Below are positions 1-5,519 of a DNA stretch of 5,964 bases, one piece after another (positions within the stretch are counted from its first letter, which is position 1; each line of letters opens with the position of its first letter). This stretch comes from Cyanobacteriota bacterium. GTDB lineage: Bacteria; Cyanobacteriota; Cyanobacteriia; Leptolyngbyales; Leptolyngbyaceae. The stretch spans positions 1 to 5,964 of the forward strand of contig JAIXVO010000495.1 of NCBI GenBank assembly GCA_027482985.1. Reading direction: 5' to 3'. The notes beneath the pieces are model-generated. The model did not search any database. It worked only from the letters and a program-made list of their open reading frames with translations, and was not told where the DNA came from. The position numbers were made by a program, and so were the translations under genes.

Positions 1-401
1 AATTGGGGCTAACGGGCAAAGCCAAACAGGACATCGACTTTGTGCAACTTTGGAGTGCTTTGGGCCGCTTTGCCCCCTACTGCGGCACGGGACATAAAAC
101 GACCTTTGGCTTAGGACAAACCCGCTTGAGTGGGTTGAATCCACCCGACCCAGCCATCGTTACCCCACTCCAAACCCTGTTAGCTCAACGCATTGAAACC
201 TTAACTGAACTGTTTTTTGCCCAACGTAAACGCACAGGCGGCGATCGCGCCACCCACACCGCCCAAACTTGGGCAACCATCCTGGCACGGCGAGAATTAG
301 GCGAATCCTTACCAGCGATCGCCCAAGACTTAGACATGCCCTACGAAACCGTCAAGACCTACGCCAAACTAGCCCGCAAGTCTTTAGCGGAAAACTCTTA
401 A
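1..401 (+). CDS. cas6: Cas6 CRISPR pre-crRNA endoribonuclease, C-terminal part with HTH-like extension (5' end off window)
   Basis: Cas6 is a RAMP-fold RNase that cuts CRISPR precursor transcripts within the repeats to make guide RNAs. The gene enters from the left edge in frame; the first complete codon is at position 3 (TTG, read here as internal Leu, not a start) and the TAA stop is at 399-401. About 132 residues are visible. Residues 23-42 of this fragment contain FAPYCGTGHKTTFGLGQTRL, the glycine-rich loop typical of the Cas6 C-terminus. After it comes a helical tail with RTGGDRATHTAQTWATILARR and then GESLPAIAQDLDMPYETVKT (about residues 100-119), which reads like a sigma-region-4/LuxR-type helix-turn-helix. 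From memory, similar tails occur in other cyanobacterial Cas6 proteins; this was not checked. The catalytic N-terminal RAMP domain, the CRISPR subtype and any array lie outside the window. The gene converges on perR. The family call is fairly sure, the role of the tail is not known. Confidence 0.85.
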   Translation, partial: LGLTGKAKQDIDFVQLWSALGRFAPYCGTGHKTTFGLGQTRLSGLNPPDPAIVTPLQTLLAQRIETLTELFFAQRKRTGGDRATHTAQTWATILARRELGESLPAIAQDLDMPYETVKTYAKLARKSLAENS

Positions 402-413
402 CTCATATACTTA

Positions 414-428
414 GTGTTTGTTAAACAC
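414..428 (+). terminator. Small hairpin after cas6, possible terminator
   Basis: GTGTTT (414-419) and AAACAC (423-428) form a perfect 6-bp stem with a 3-nt loop, 12 nt after the cas6 stop. No T-run follows on the plus strand, so it is not a canonical intrinsic terminator. It lies between two convergent genes, where a 3'-end structure is expected. The stem is short and AT-rich, so a chance palindrome remains possible. Confidence 0.3.
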
Positions 429-506
429 CGTAATGCCAATAAAATTGGGGGCAAGAGTTTTGAAAGCAGGCTGAAAGTGCTGTTGTGCAAAGATCCAGTG
501 GTGCTA

Positions 507-525
507 TTAATCGCAATCCGATTAA
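507..525 (-). terminator. Hairpin after perR, possible terminator
   Basis: TTAATCG (507-513) and CGATTAA (519-525) make a perfect 7-bp stem with a 5-nt loop, starting 13 nt beyond the perR stop codon (539-541). Read on the minus strand it is followed by only a weak T-poor stretch, so termination efficiency is uncertain. Its location directly behind perR and facing the end of cas6 supports a 3'-end role. Confidence 0.35.
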
Positions 526-538
526 CTCGCAAGGGAAA

Positions 539-958
539 TTATGCTTGGCAGCGATCGCACATCCCATAAACCGTGACTTCATAGGAGTCAGCCCGTAACC
601 CAGCCCGCACATTGCGAATATCAACGGCGGCGAAAGTCGTCCAGGGCAAATCTTCGATCGCACCACACCTGCGACAGCGAAAATGATGATGGCGATCAAC
701 GTTGGCATCGTAGCGAGTCACGCCGGGTTCTAACAGCACCTCGCGTACCAGTCCCGCCGTTTGGAGCGCTTGCAACGACGTATAAATGGTAGCTTGCGAT
801 GACACCGGAAACTCCTGATTCAAGTCGTGCAGGAGTTGATCGACGGTGGGATGATCCTGGCGCGATCTCAAATTGGCATACACTGCGAAGCGCTGCGGCG
901 TAACCCGCAACCCCTTTTCCTTCAGCGCTTGCATAATCGTCTCTTTCTGGCTACTCAT
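539..958 (-). CDS. perR: PerR-type peroxide-sensing Fur family repressor
   Basis: Predicted cytoplasmic DNA-binding metalloregulator of 139 residues, the usual Fur/PerR size. An N-terminal winged helix (about residues 8-75, with GLRVTPQR and SSQATIYTSLQAL) is followed by a metal-binding dimerisation domain. All ligands known from Bacillus PerR appear at equivalent places, shifted by one or two: regulatory metal site H36, D84, H90, H92 and D103, and structural zinc site C95/C98 and C134/C137. Asp at 103, where classical Fur has Glu, favours PerR over Fur. In PerR the His ligands are oxidised by H2O2 through bound Fe(II), which releases DNA. The ATG start is supported by AGGAGG (minus strand, 966-971) spaced 7 nt from it. 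The gene is divergent from a type II peroxiredoxin gene, the same arrangement as the slr1738/sll1621 pair of Synechocystis PCC 6803 as I recall it. A Zur or Fur identity is possible but less likely. Confidence 0.92.
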   Translation of the reverse strand: MSSQKETIMQALKEKGLRVTPQRFAVYANLRSRQDHPTVDQLLHDLNQEFPVSSQATIYTSLQALQTAGLVREVLLEPGVTRYDANVDRHHHFRCRRCGAIEDLPWTTFAAVDIRNVRAGLRADSYEVTVYGMCDRCQA

Positions 959-983
959 ACCTCAGCCTCCTGCGTCTCTCTAT

Positions 984-989
984 ATTATA
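984..989 (-). promoter_or_regulatory. -10 element of the perR promoter
   Basis: The minus strand reads a perfect TATAAT here, 25 nt upstream of the perR ATG. No convincing -35 hexamer is seen at 16-18 bp (best GCTTTT/GGCTTT), which suits an activator-independent but weak or regulated promoter. One base further out, the minus strand reads TTATAAT (990-984), identical to one half of the Bacillus PerR box consensus TTATAATNATTATAA; the other half is not conserved. Autoregulation is inferred, not shown. Confidence 0.5.
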
Positions 990-995
990 AGGTTT

Positions 996-1010
996 CTTTT
1001 CTGAGAAAAG
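996..1010. promoter_or_regulatory. Perfect 7-1-7 palindrome, possible operator
   Basis: CTTTTCT, a central G, and AGAAAAG form a perfect 15-bp palindrome of the 7-1-7 geometry used by PerR/Fur-family dimers. It lies in the spacer directly upstream of the perR -10 element, where bound repressor would block polymerase. Its bases match the Bacillus PerR consensus poorly, so the protein that binds it, if any, is open. Confidence 0.4.
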
Positions 1011-1053
1011 CCCCTACCTTCAGATAGCTCTAAAAACTAAGTATTTCTTTCAA

Positions 1054-1082
1054 TTGACTTATTCCTAAATCAGAATTATTCT
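1054..1082 (+). promoter_or_regulatory. Sigma-70-type promoter of the peroxiredoxin gene
   Basis: TTGACT (1054-1059, 5 of 6 to consensus) and TATTCT (1077-1082, 4 of 6) are separated by 17 bp. This predicts a transcript start near 1089-1090 and a leader of about 50 nt before the ATG at 1141. The -10 element is buried in the candidate PerR box at 1070-1084, consistent with repression by the neighbouring PerR. Confidence 0.5.
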
Positions 1083-1084
1083 TA
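1070..1084. promoter_or_regulatory. Candidate PerR box over the peroxiredoxin -10 element
   Basis: TCAGAATTATTCTTA is a 7-1-7 inverted repeat with 6 of 7 paired positions, including a perfect AGAAT-T-ATTCT core. It matches 10 of 14 informative positions of the Bacillus PerR box TTATAATNATTATAA. It overlaps the peroxiredoxin -10 hexamer, the classic place for a repressor. PerR control is inferred from motif, location and the divergent perR gene. Confidence 0.5.
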
Positions 1085-1140
1085 GTTATAGCGAGTGTTG
1101 AACCACTCCCAACCCTTTTTCACCACCCTTGAGAGGTTTT

Positions 1141-1698
1141 ATGGCAGCAGTGACCCAAGTTCCCAGTGTTGTGTTCAAAACTCGTGTGCGAGACGAGTCC
1201 ATCCCCGGCCCCAATCCCTTCCGCTGGCAAGATCGCACTACGGAAGAACTGTTTGCAGGCAAACGCGTGGTGGTATTCTCCTTACCGGGAGCCTTCACCC
1301 CCACCTGTTCCACCAGCCACCTGCCCCGCTACGAAGAACTCTACACCGAGTTCAAAGCGCTGGGCGTGGATGAAGTCATTTGTATCTCGGTGAATGATGC
1401 CTTCGTGATGTACCAGTGGGGTAAACAGCAAGGAGCAAACCACGTCTTCCTGTTGCCCGATGGCAATGGTGAATTTACCCGCAAAATGGGCATGTTGGTG
1501 GATAAATCCAATCTCGGCTTCGGCATGCGGTCCTGGCGGTATGCCATGGTCGTGAACGACTGCCAGATCGAGAAAATCTTCATTGAAGCTGAATTCGGCG
1601 ATAACTGCCCCACCGATCCCTTTGAAGTCTCTGATGCCGATACCATGTTGGCTTATTTACAGAGCGCCAAAGTATCGGAGCCAGCAACGGTAGCATAG
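1141..1698 (+). CDS. prxII: Type II (Prx5-like) peroxiredoxin
   Basis: Thiol peroxidase that reduces H2O2 and organic hydroperoxides; 185 residues from the ATG at 1141, close to the family's usual length. The thioredoxin-fold active site is [14 protein letters not shown] (residues 49-62): C56 is the peroxidatic cysteine, P49 and T53 complete the PxxxTxxC motif and R130 (GMRSWRY) is the conserved arginine. C81 lies 25 residues after C56, where plant type II Prx have their second cysteine, so an intramolecular disulfide is possible; C141 and C156 are additional. No signal peptide or membrane segment is seen, so it should be cytosolic. The start is supported by GAGAGG (1131-1136), 4 nt upstream; an in-frame TTG at 1129 would lie over this site and is rejected. 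Glutathione/glutaredoxin is a common donor for this class, which fits the glutathione reductase gene downstream. Divergent from perR, which probably represses it. Confidence 0.93.
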   Translation: MAAVTQVPSVVFKTRVRDESIPGPNPFRWQDRTTEELFAGKRVVVFSLPGAFTPTCSTSHLPRYEELYTEFKALGVDEVICISVNDAFVMYQWGKQQGANHVFLLPDGNGEFTRKMGMLVDKSNLGFGMRSWRYAMVVNDCQIEKIFIEAEFGDNCPTDPFEVSDADTMLAYLQSAKVSEPATVA

Positions 1699-1711
1699 AA
1701 GAGTCGGGGCA

Positions 1712-1882
1712 GGGATCAGGTTCTAGGAACGAGTGGACGGTGACATTAGTTGGTCAACCCGCTGTAGCCGAGGTTTCTAATTTGGGCGGGCAAGATGCCC
1801 ACCCCATGGGAAACCAGTTCAGGCTACAAGCCACGAGATGGAGCATCACAAATTGAGCTGCTGATTTCTGGAACCTGATTCC
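1712..1882. repeat. Nested inverted repeat between prxII and gor (MITE-like or structured RNA)
   Basis: Four sets of arms nest in order: GGGATCAGGTTCT (1712-1724) with GGAACCTGATTCC (1870-1882), 13 pairs including two G-T wobbles; TGTAGCC (1763-1769) with GGCTACA (1822-1828), perfect; GGTTTC (1772-1777) with GAAACC (1810-1815), perfect; and the central hairpin at 1784-1804. The stretches between the outer arms and the 1763-1828 core pair only poorly. It fills most of the 215-nt gap between two plus-strand genes. No open reading frame or transposase is present. It could be a degenerate miniature mobile element, a leader structure for gor, or a processed or terminator structure behind prxII; the sequence does not decide between these. 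Confidence 0.5.
1784..1804. repeat. GC-rich central hairpin, likely dispersed cyanobacterial repeat
   Basis: GGGCGGGCA and TGCCCACCC pair over 9 positions with one C-A mismatch around a 3-nt AGA loop. From memory, very similar GGGCGGGCAAGATGCCCACCC hairpins are scattered between genes in filamentous cyanobacterial genomes; this recollection was not verified. It has no T-run after it, so it is not a standard terminator, although it may slow transcription between prxII and gor. Confidence 0.5.
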
Positions 1883-1913
1883 GCAAACCGCAACCACATT
1901 TCCGGGGGGAGAT

Positions 1914-3275
1914 ATGACTTACGATTATGATTTGTTTGTGATTGGCGCTGGTTCAGGCGGGATTGCCACAGCCCGACGAGCCGCCGAATACGGAGCGCGG
2001 GTGGGCATTGCGGAATCCGATCGCCTGGGCGGTACTTGCGTCAATCGGGGTTGTGTGCCCAAAAAGTTGATGGTTTTTGCCTCCCACTTTCCCGCCTTGT
2101 TTGAAGAAGCACGCGGGTATGGCTGGAGTGAAGTGCAAAGTTCCCTCGACTGGGAAATGATGATTACCCGCGTTAATCATGAAGTCGATCGCTTGAATGG
2201 CATTTATCAAAGAATGCTCGATAACTCGAAAGTCGAGGTATTTCGGACGCGGGCTAAATTCATCGACGCGCATACGATTGACCTGGGTGAGAAACAGGTC
2301 ACGGCGGATAAAGTGCTAATTGCAGTGGGTGGAAAACCTTATTTGCCACACATCTTAGGCATTGAACACGCCATTACCTCAGATGAGATTTTTCATCTCA
2401 AACCGCAACCGAAACGCATTGCCATTTTAGGCGGTGGTTATATTGGCTGTGAGTTTGCCTGCATCCTGAACGGACTGGGGGTAGAAGTAACGCAAGTGAT
2501 TCGGGGCGATCGCATTTTGCGCGGCTTCGATGATGACATTCGCACCGAGATTCAGCAGGGCATGATCAACCATGGCATCAACATTGTCAAAGGGGTGCAA
2601 CTGATTGCGATCGAGAAATCGGATCAGGGTGTGACCGTCTCCCTGGGCATGGGTGATACCGTTGATACCGTGGTCGCGGATGCCGTGAGTTTGGCAGCCG
2701 TGGGACGTAAACCGAATACCCAAAATCTCGGGTTAGAACATACGGGTGTGAAATGTCGGGATGGGGCAGTATTGGTAGATGAATACAGCCAGACGGCGGA
2801 ACCCAACATTTACGCGGTGGGCGACTGTACCAATAAAGTCAACCTGACCCCGGTAGCAATCAACGAAGGTCGCGCTTTTGCCGATACGGTTTTTGGCGGA
2901 ATGCCGCGCACCATGAGTTACGAGAACATTCCCACGGCTGTCTTCACCAACCCCGAAGCTGCTACCGTTGGCCTCACCGAAACCGAAGCCAAGGACAAAT
3001 TCGGCGAGGACATGAAGGTGTTTTACACTCGCTTCCGCCCCATGTACTACACGCTGGCGGAGAAAGACGAGAAAACCATGATGAAGGTAATCGTTCAAAA
3101 CTCCACCGATAAAGTGGTGGGTGTCCACATGGTGGGCCCCAATGCTGCTGAGATTATCCAGGGCATTGCGATCGCGGTCAAAACGGGTGCCACCAAAGCC
3201 AATTTTGATGCCACCGTGGGGATTCATCCGAGTGCGGCGGAAGAGTTCGTGACGTTGCGGCATCCGGTTCGGTAA
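1914..3275 (+). CDS. gor: Glutathione reductase (NADPH), class I flavoprotein disulfide reductase
   Basis: Reduces glutathione disulfide with NADPH through FAD; 453 residues, the normal length for cytosolic GR. In order: FAD-binding GAGSGG (11-16); redox disulfide GGTCVNRGCVPKK with C42 and C47; NADPH-binding GGGYIG (173-178) followed by IRGDRILRGFD, whose R197 and R203 correspond to the 2'-phosphate-binding arginines of E. coli GR (198 and 204) and indicate NADPH rather than NADH; second FAD motif IYAVGD (D304); and C-terminal HPSAAEE with the catalytic H438-E443 pair. Trypanothione or mercuric reductase and lipoamide dehydrogenase are less likely given the IRGD..LRGFD and GGTCVNRGCVPKK forms. 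ATG at 1914 follows GGGGGGAG (1904-1911) at unusually short spacing. Downstream of prxII in the same direction; no clear promoter of its own was found, so co-transcription is possible but the 215-nt structured gap argues for caution. Confidence 0.95.
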   Translation: MTYDYDLFVIGAGSGGIATARRAAEYGARVGIAESDRLGGTCVNRGCVPKKLMVFASHFPALFEEARGYGWSEVQSSLDWEMMITRVNHEVDRLNGIYQRMLDNSKVEVFRTRAKFIDAHTIDLGEKQVTADKVLIAVGGKPYLPHILGIEHAITSDEIFHLKPQPKRIAILGGGYIGCEFACILNGLGVEVTQVIRGDRILRGFDDDIRTEIQQGMINHGINIVKGVQLIAIEKSDQGVTVSLGMGDTVDTVVADAVSLAAVGRKPNTQNLGLEHTGVKCRDGAVLVDEYSQTAEPNIYAVGDCTNKVNLTPVAINEGRAFADTVFGGMPRTMSYENIPTAVFTNPEAATVGLTETEAKDKFGEDMKVFYTRFRPMYYTLAEKDEKTMMKVIVQNSTDKVVGVHMVGPNAAEIIQGIAIAVKTGATKANFDATVGIHPSAAEEFVTLRHPVR

Positions 3276-3319
3276 TGATTTTGGGGGAACGTTTTTAGCC
3301 AAGTTCCCCCAAAATCATT
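3274..3319. terminator. Perfect 17-bp inverted repeat shared by two convergent genes
   Basis: The arm at 3274-3290 (begins AATGATTTTGGGGG) is exactly complementary to 3303-3319, with a 12-nt loop. The arms include the last two bases of the gor stop codon (3273-3275) and the whole stop codon of the convergent FGE-like gene (3315-3317). By symmetry the same hairpin forms in transcripts from both strands, so it can serve as a bidirectional 3' end. Neither direction has a T-run after the stem, so it differs from a textbook intrinsic terminator and could act mainly as an RNA-stabilising 3' end. Confidence 0.7.
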
Positions 3320-4199
3320 CCACTCTCACCACGCGAAACCCAATATCATACAAATTCGTATCCTGGTCAGCGCGACTACGAAACGCGGAACGGCAGACTC
3401 TGGGGCCACCATTCCAGGAACCACCCCGCAAAACGCGCTGCCCAGGATCGCCTTGTACGAGCCACACTGTTCCATCGACAGGAGCGTGTTCATAATTGTC
3501 GTGCCAGGGGTCGGCGCACCACTCTTTCACCAAGCCGTGCAGGTCGTAGAGACCAAAGGCGTTGGCATACCCAAAACTGCCGACATCGGTGGTTTCGCGA
3601 CGATCGCACCCGGTCGGCCCCTGTCCATAAAAGCCTTTACTACAGAGTTTGCCATCATATTCCCAATTCACCCCGGAGTAATTGGCGAGATCCGTTGTCA
3701 CCGTTTCGCCAAAATGGAACGGGGTTTGGGTCCCGGCGCGACAGGCATACTCCCATTCCGCTTCGCTGGGCAAGCGATAAGTTTGCCCAGCGAAGGCTGA
3801 GAGCCGCGCACAAAACTCGATCGCATCCTGCCACGACACCTGCTCCACCGGACGGTTTGCCCCGGAAAAGCAGGAGGGATTGGGGGACAATCGCCGCTTG
3901 ATCACGGGTAGCGCTGCGATCGTGCTCCACTGCACCTGGGTAATCGGCGTGCGACTGATCCAGAACGGGGCGATCGCGACTTCATGCTGCGGACTTTGGT
4001 TGGGTTGCCAGCCTTCCTCGGTCTGCGGTGCCCCCATCATAAAGCTGCCCCCCGGAATGGCCACCAGTTCTAGCTCCACCCCATCCTGCAACAGTTCCAC
4101 CCAGGCGGGAGCGGTGTGGATGGCAGGCGGCTGCAATTGTCCTTGAGGATCAACTGTCACCACCTCAAATTCAACTTTGCCGGGGAAAATGTTAGACAT
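3315..4199 (-). CDS. Formylglycine-generating-enzyme-like (SUMF1 fold) protein, altered active site
   Basis: A 294-residue protein of the FGE-sulfatase/SUMF1 fold, with no signal peptide visible. Family marks in order: IPGGSFMMGAP (48-58), VEQVSWQDAIEFC (118-130), RLPSEAEWEYACRAG (142-156), LYDLHGLVKEWC (217-228, where the family usually has GNVWEWC) and RVLRGGSWNGG...CRSAFRSR (255-276), ending in GFRVVR. True FGE binds copper with two cysteines after GGS; by alignment from memory to human FGE, C336 corresponds to G264 here and C341 to C269. Loss of the first makes sulfatase-activating oxidase activity unlikely. Many SUMF1-fold proteins have other or unknown jobs, so no reaction is assigned. 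The ATG at 4199 was chosen: it begins 20 nt after the aminotransferase stop, whereas an in-frame TTG at 4232 would overlap that gene. The Shine-Dalgarno match is weak. Probably co-transcribed and translationally linked with the upstream aminotransferase. Confidence 0.85.
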   Translation of the reverse strand: MSNIFPGKVEFEVVTVDPQGQLQPPAIHTAPAWVELLQDGVELELVAIPGGSFMMGAPQTEEGWQPNQSPQHEVAIAPFWISRTPITQVQWSTIAALPVIKRRLSPNPSCFSGANRPVEQVSWQDAIEFCARLSAFAGQTYRLPSEAEWEYACRAGTQTPFHFGETVTTDLANYSGVNWEYDGKLCSKGFYGQGPTGCDRRETTDVGSFGYANAFGLYDLHGLVKEWCADPWHDNYEHAPVDGTVWLVQGDPGQRVLRGGSWNGGPRVCRSAFRSRADQDTNLYDIGFRVVRVE

Positions 4200-4219
4200 A
4201 CCCGTAGATTTGCTGGGAT

Positions 4220-5353
4220 TTAAGCAAGGCAATCCTTCAGACTATACACCACCTGCTCTTGTTGTTCGGTAGTTAGTTCCGGGAACATCGGGAGCGACAA
4301 CACTTCCCGACACGCCCGTTCGGCCACGGGGAGTTGTCCCGGTTGATACCCCAACGCCTGATAAGCGGGTTGGAGATGCAACGACAACGGGTAATAGACC
4401 ATCGAAATCACGCCCCGTTCCTGCAATTGGGTGCGTAGGGTGTCGCGCAAAGCACCCGCTGGTTCTGGTGACTGTTCCGTGACGCGCACCGTGTACTGAT
4501 TCCACACACTTTGCCCACCCGCGATCGCCTGCGGTAACGTCAATCCTGGCAGCGGACTGAGCCATGCCTGATACCGGGCCGCGATCGCCTGTCGCTGTTG
4601 ATTCCATTGATCCAGGTACGGCAGTTTGACCTGAAGAATCGCCGCCTGCACTGCATCCAGCCGACTATTCACGCCCAATTCTTCGTAGTAATACGCCCCT
4701 TTCCGACCATGATCCCGTAAGCGGCGCAGGCGATCGCGAATCGCCTCATCATTGGTTGTAATCGCGCCCCCATCGCCGCAAGCCCCCAGATTTTTCGTTG
4801 GGTAATAACTAAAACAGCCCACATGCCCAATACTGCCAACCCGTTGCCCCTGCCATTCCGCCCCCGTTGATTGGGCGCAATCCTCCACGACGTACAGGTT
4901 GTGAGCCTGGGCGATCGCCATCAGTCGGGTCATATCCACGGGCATCCCAAACAGATGCACCGGAATCACCGCCCGCGTGCGATCGGTAATGGCAGCTTCG
5001 ACCGCGTTCAAGTCCAGGTTAAAAGTGACCGGATCAATATCTACAAAGACGGGCGTTGCCCCCACCGCGCTGATCACCTCGGCTGTGGCCACAAACGTAA
5101 ACGGGGTCGTAATCACTTCATCCCCGGTGCCAATGCCCAAGGCTCTCAGCGCCAGATACAGGGCATCCGTCCCAGAGTTACAGCCAATGCAATGAGTCGT
5201 GCCAATGTAGGCCGCAAACTTGGCTTCAAATTGTTCTACCCAGGGGCCACCAATGTACTTACCCGAGGCCAACACGTCTAACGCCGCAGCATTAATCGCC
5301 TCACCAATCAGCTTAAATTGCTCAGACAGATCGAACGGGGGAATCTTATTCAC
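4220..5353 (-). CDS. DegT/DnrJ/EryC1/StrS family PLP-dependent sugar aminotransferase
   Basis: Predicted cytoplasmic fold-type I aminotransferase of 377 residues, typical for the family that moves an amino group, usually from glutamate, onto keto-sugars bound to nucleotides. Visible marks: GCNSGTDALYLAL (57-69, phosphate-binding region), ITTPFTFVATAE (81-92), VVEDCAQ with D158 that contacts the pyridine nitrogen, and SYYPTKNLGACGDGG (182-196) with K187 as the expected Schiff-base lysine; RDHGRKGAYYYEELGVNSRLD follows. From memory it resembles WbpE-like enzymes of UDP-sugar pathways, but the substrate cannot be fixed. The start is GTG at 5353; the codon just before it in frame is TGA, so no longer reading frame exists, and MNKIPPFDL fits the usual family N-terminus. 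No good Shine-Dalgarno sequence is seen. The first gene of a minus-strand pair with the FGE-like gene 20 nt downstream. No glycosyltransferase or sugar dehydratase is visible nearby. Confidence 0.9.
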   Translation of the reverse strand: MNKIPPFDLSEQFKLIGEAINAAALDVLASGKYIGGPWVEQFEAKFAAYIGTTHCIGCNSGTDALYLALRALGIGTGDEVITTPFTFVATAEVISAVGATPVFVDIDPVTFNLDLNAVEAAITDRTRAVIPVHLFGMPVDMTRLMAIAQAHNLYVVEDCAQSTGAEWQGQRVGSIGHVGCFSYYPTKNLGACGDGGAITTNDEAIRDRLRRLRDHGRKGAYYYEELGVNSRLDAVQAAILQVKLPYLDQWNQQRQAIAARYQAWLSPLPGLTLPQAIAGGQSVWNQYTVRVTEQSPEPAGALRDTLRTQLQERGVISMVYYPLSLHLQPAYQALGYQPGQLPVAERACREVLSLPMFPELTTEQQEQVVYSLKDCLA

Positions 5354-5392
5354 TCAACCAGCACCGTAAGTATTAATCACCAATAGAACCAG

Positions 5393-5422
5393 ATTATGCC
5401 CACAAAAGGAATCATTTGGCAG
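5393..5422 (-). promoter_or_regulatory. Possible promoter of the aminotransferase / FGE-like pair
   Basis: On the minus strand CTGCCA (5422-5417, 4 of 6 to the -35 consensus) lies 18 bp upstream of CATAAT (5398-5393, 5 of 6 to the -10 consensus). The predicted start would leave a leader of roughly 30 nt before the GTG at 5353. The match is moderate and could be chance. Confidence 0.25.
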
Positions 5423-5461
5423 GGACAAATCTTGAGACTGGGGATTGGGAGGGATTGTTTC

Positions 5462-5519
5462 GGGGGGAGGGAGAGGAAGGGGGAGGGAGGGAGAGGAAGG
5501 GGGAGGGAGGGAGAGGAAG
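5462..5519. repeat. Purine-only 20-bp tandem repeat with G-quadruplex potential
   Basis: The unit GAGAGGAAGGGGGAGGGAGG occurs exactly at 5471-5490 and 5491-5510, followed by a 9-base partial copy (5511-5519) and preceded by a partial, imperfect copy ending at 5470. The plus strand has no pyrimidine over these 58 bases. Eight runs of three or more G lie between 5462 and 5511, for example at 5479-5483, 5485-5487, 5489-5491 and 5499-5503, which is enough for an intramolecular G-quadruplex. Confidence 0.85.

Noticed and set aside
1..538. CRISPR array next to cas6
   Set aside because: No direct repeat of 25-40 bases with regular spacers is present; only the 3' end of cas6 is in the window.
421..708. 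Minus-strand open frame of 95 codons
   Set aside because: It overlaps the C-terminal coding part of perR in another frame and shows no family motif; perR carries the full metal-ligand pattern.
1129..1140. TTG at 1129 as the peroxiredoxin start
   Set aside because: It would place the GAGAGG ribosome binding site inside the gene; ATG at 1141 has correct spacing and fits homologue length.
1095..1373. Plus-strand open frame over the start of the peroxiredoxin gene
   Set aside because: It is out of frame with a clear peroxiredoxin and has no recognisable domain or ribosome binding site.
1853..1881. Promoter for gor (TTGAGC, then TGATTC)
   Set aside because: The spacing is 17 bp but the -10 match is too poor, and it overlaps the outer arm of the inverted repeat.
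2733..3302. Minus-strand open frame of 189 codons opposite gor
   Set aside because: Antisense to the well-supported glutathione reductase; His/Gly/Val-rich composition typical of a shadow frame.
4200..4232. TTG at 4232 as the start of the FGE-like gene
   Set aside because: It would overlap the aminotransferase end by 13 bases; ATG at 4199 gives a simple 20-nt gap and leaves all conserved motifs intact.
4871..5281. Plus-strand open frame of 136 codons opposite the aminotransferase
   Set aside because: Antisense shadow of a gene with a clear PLP lysine motif; no domain recognised.
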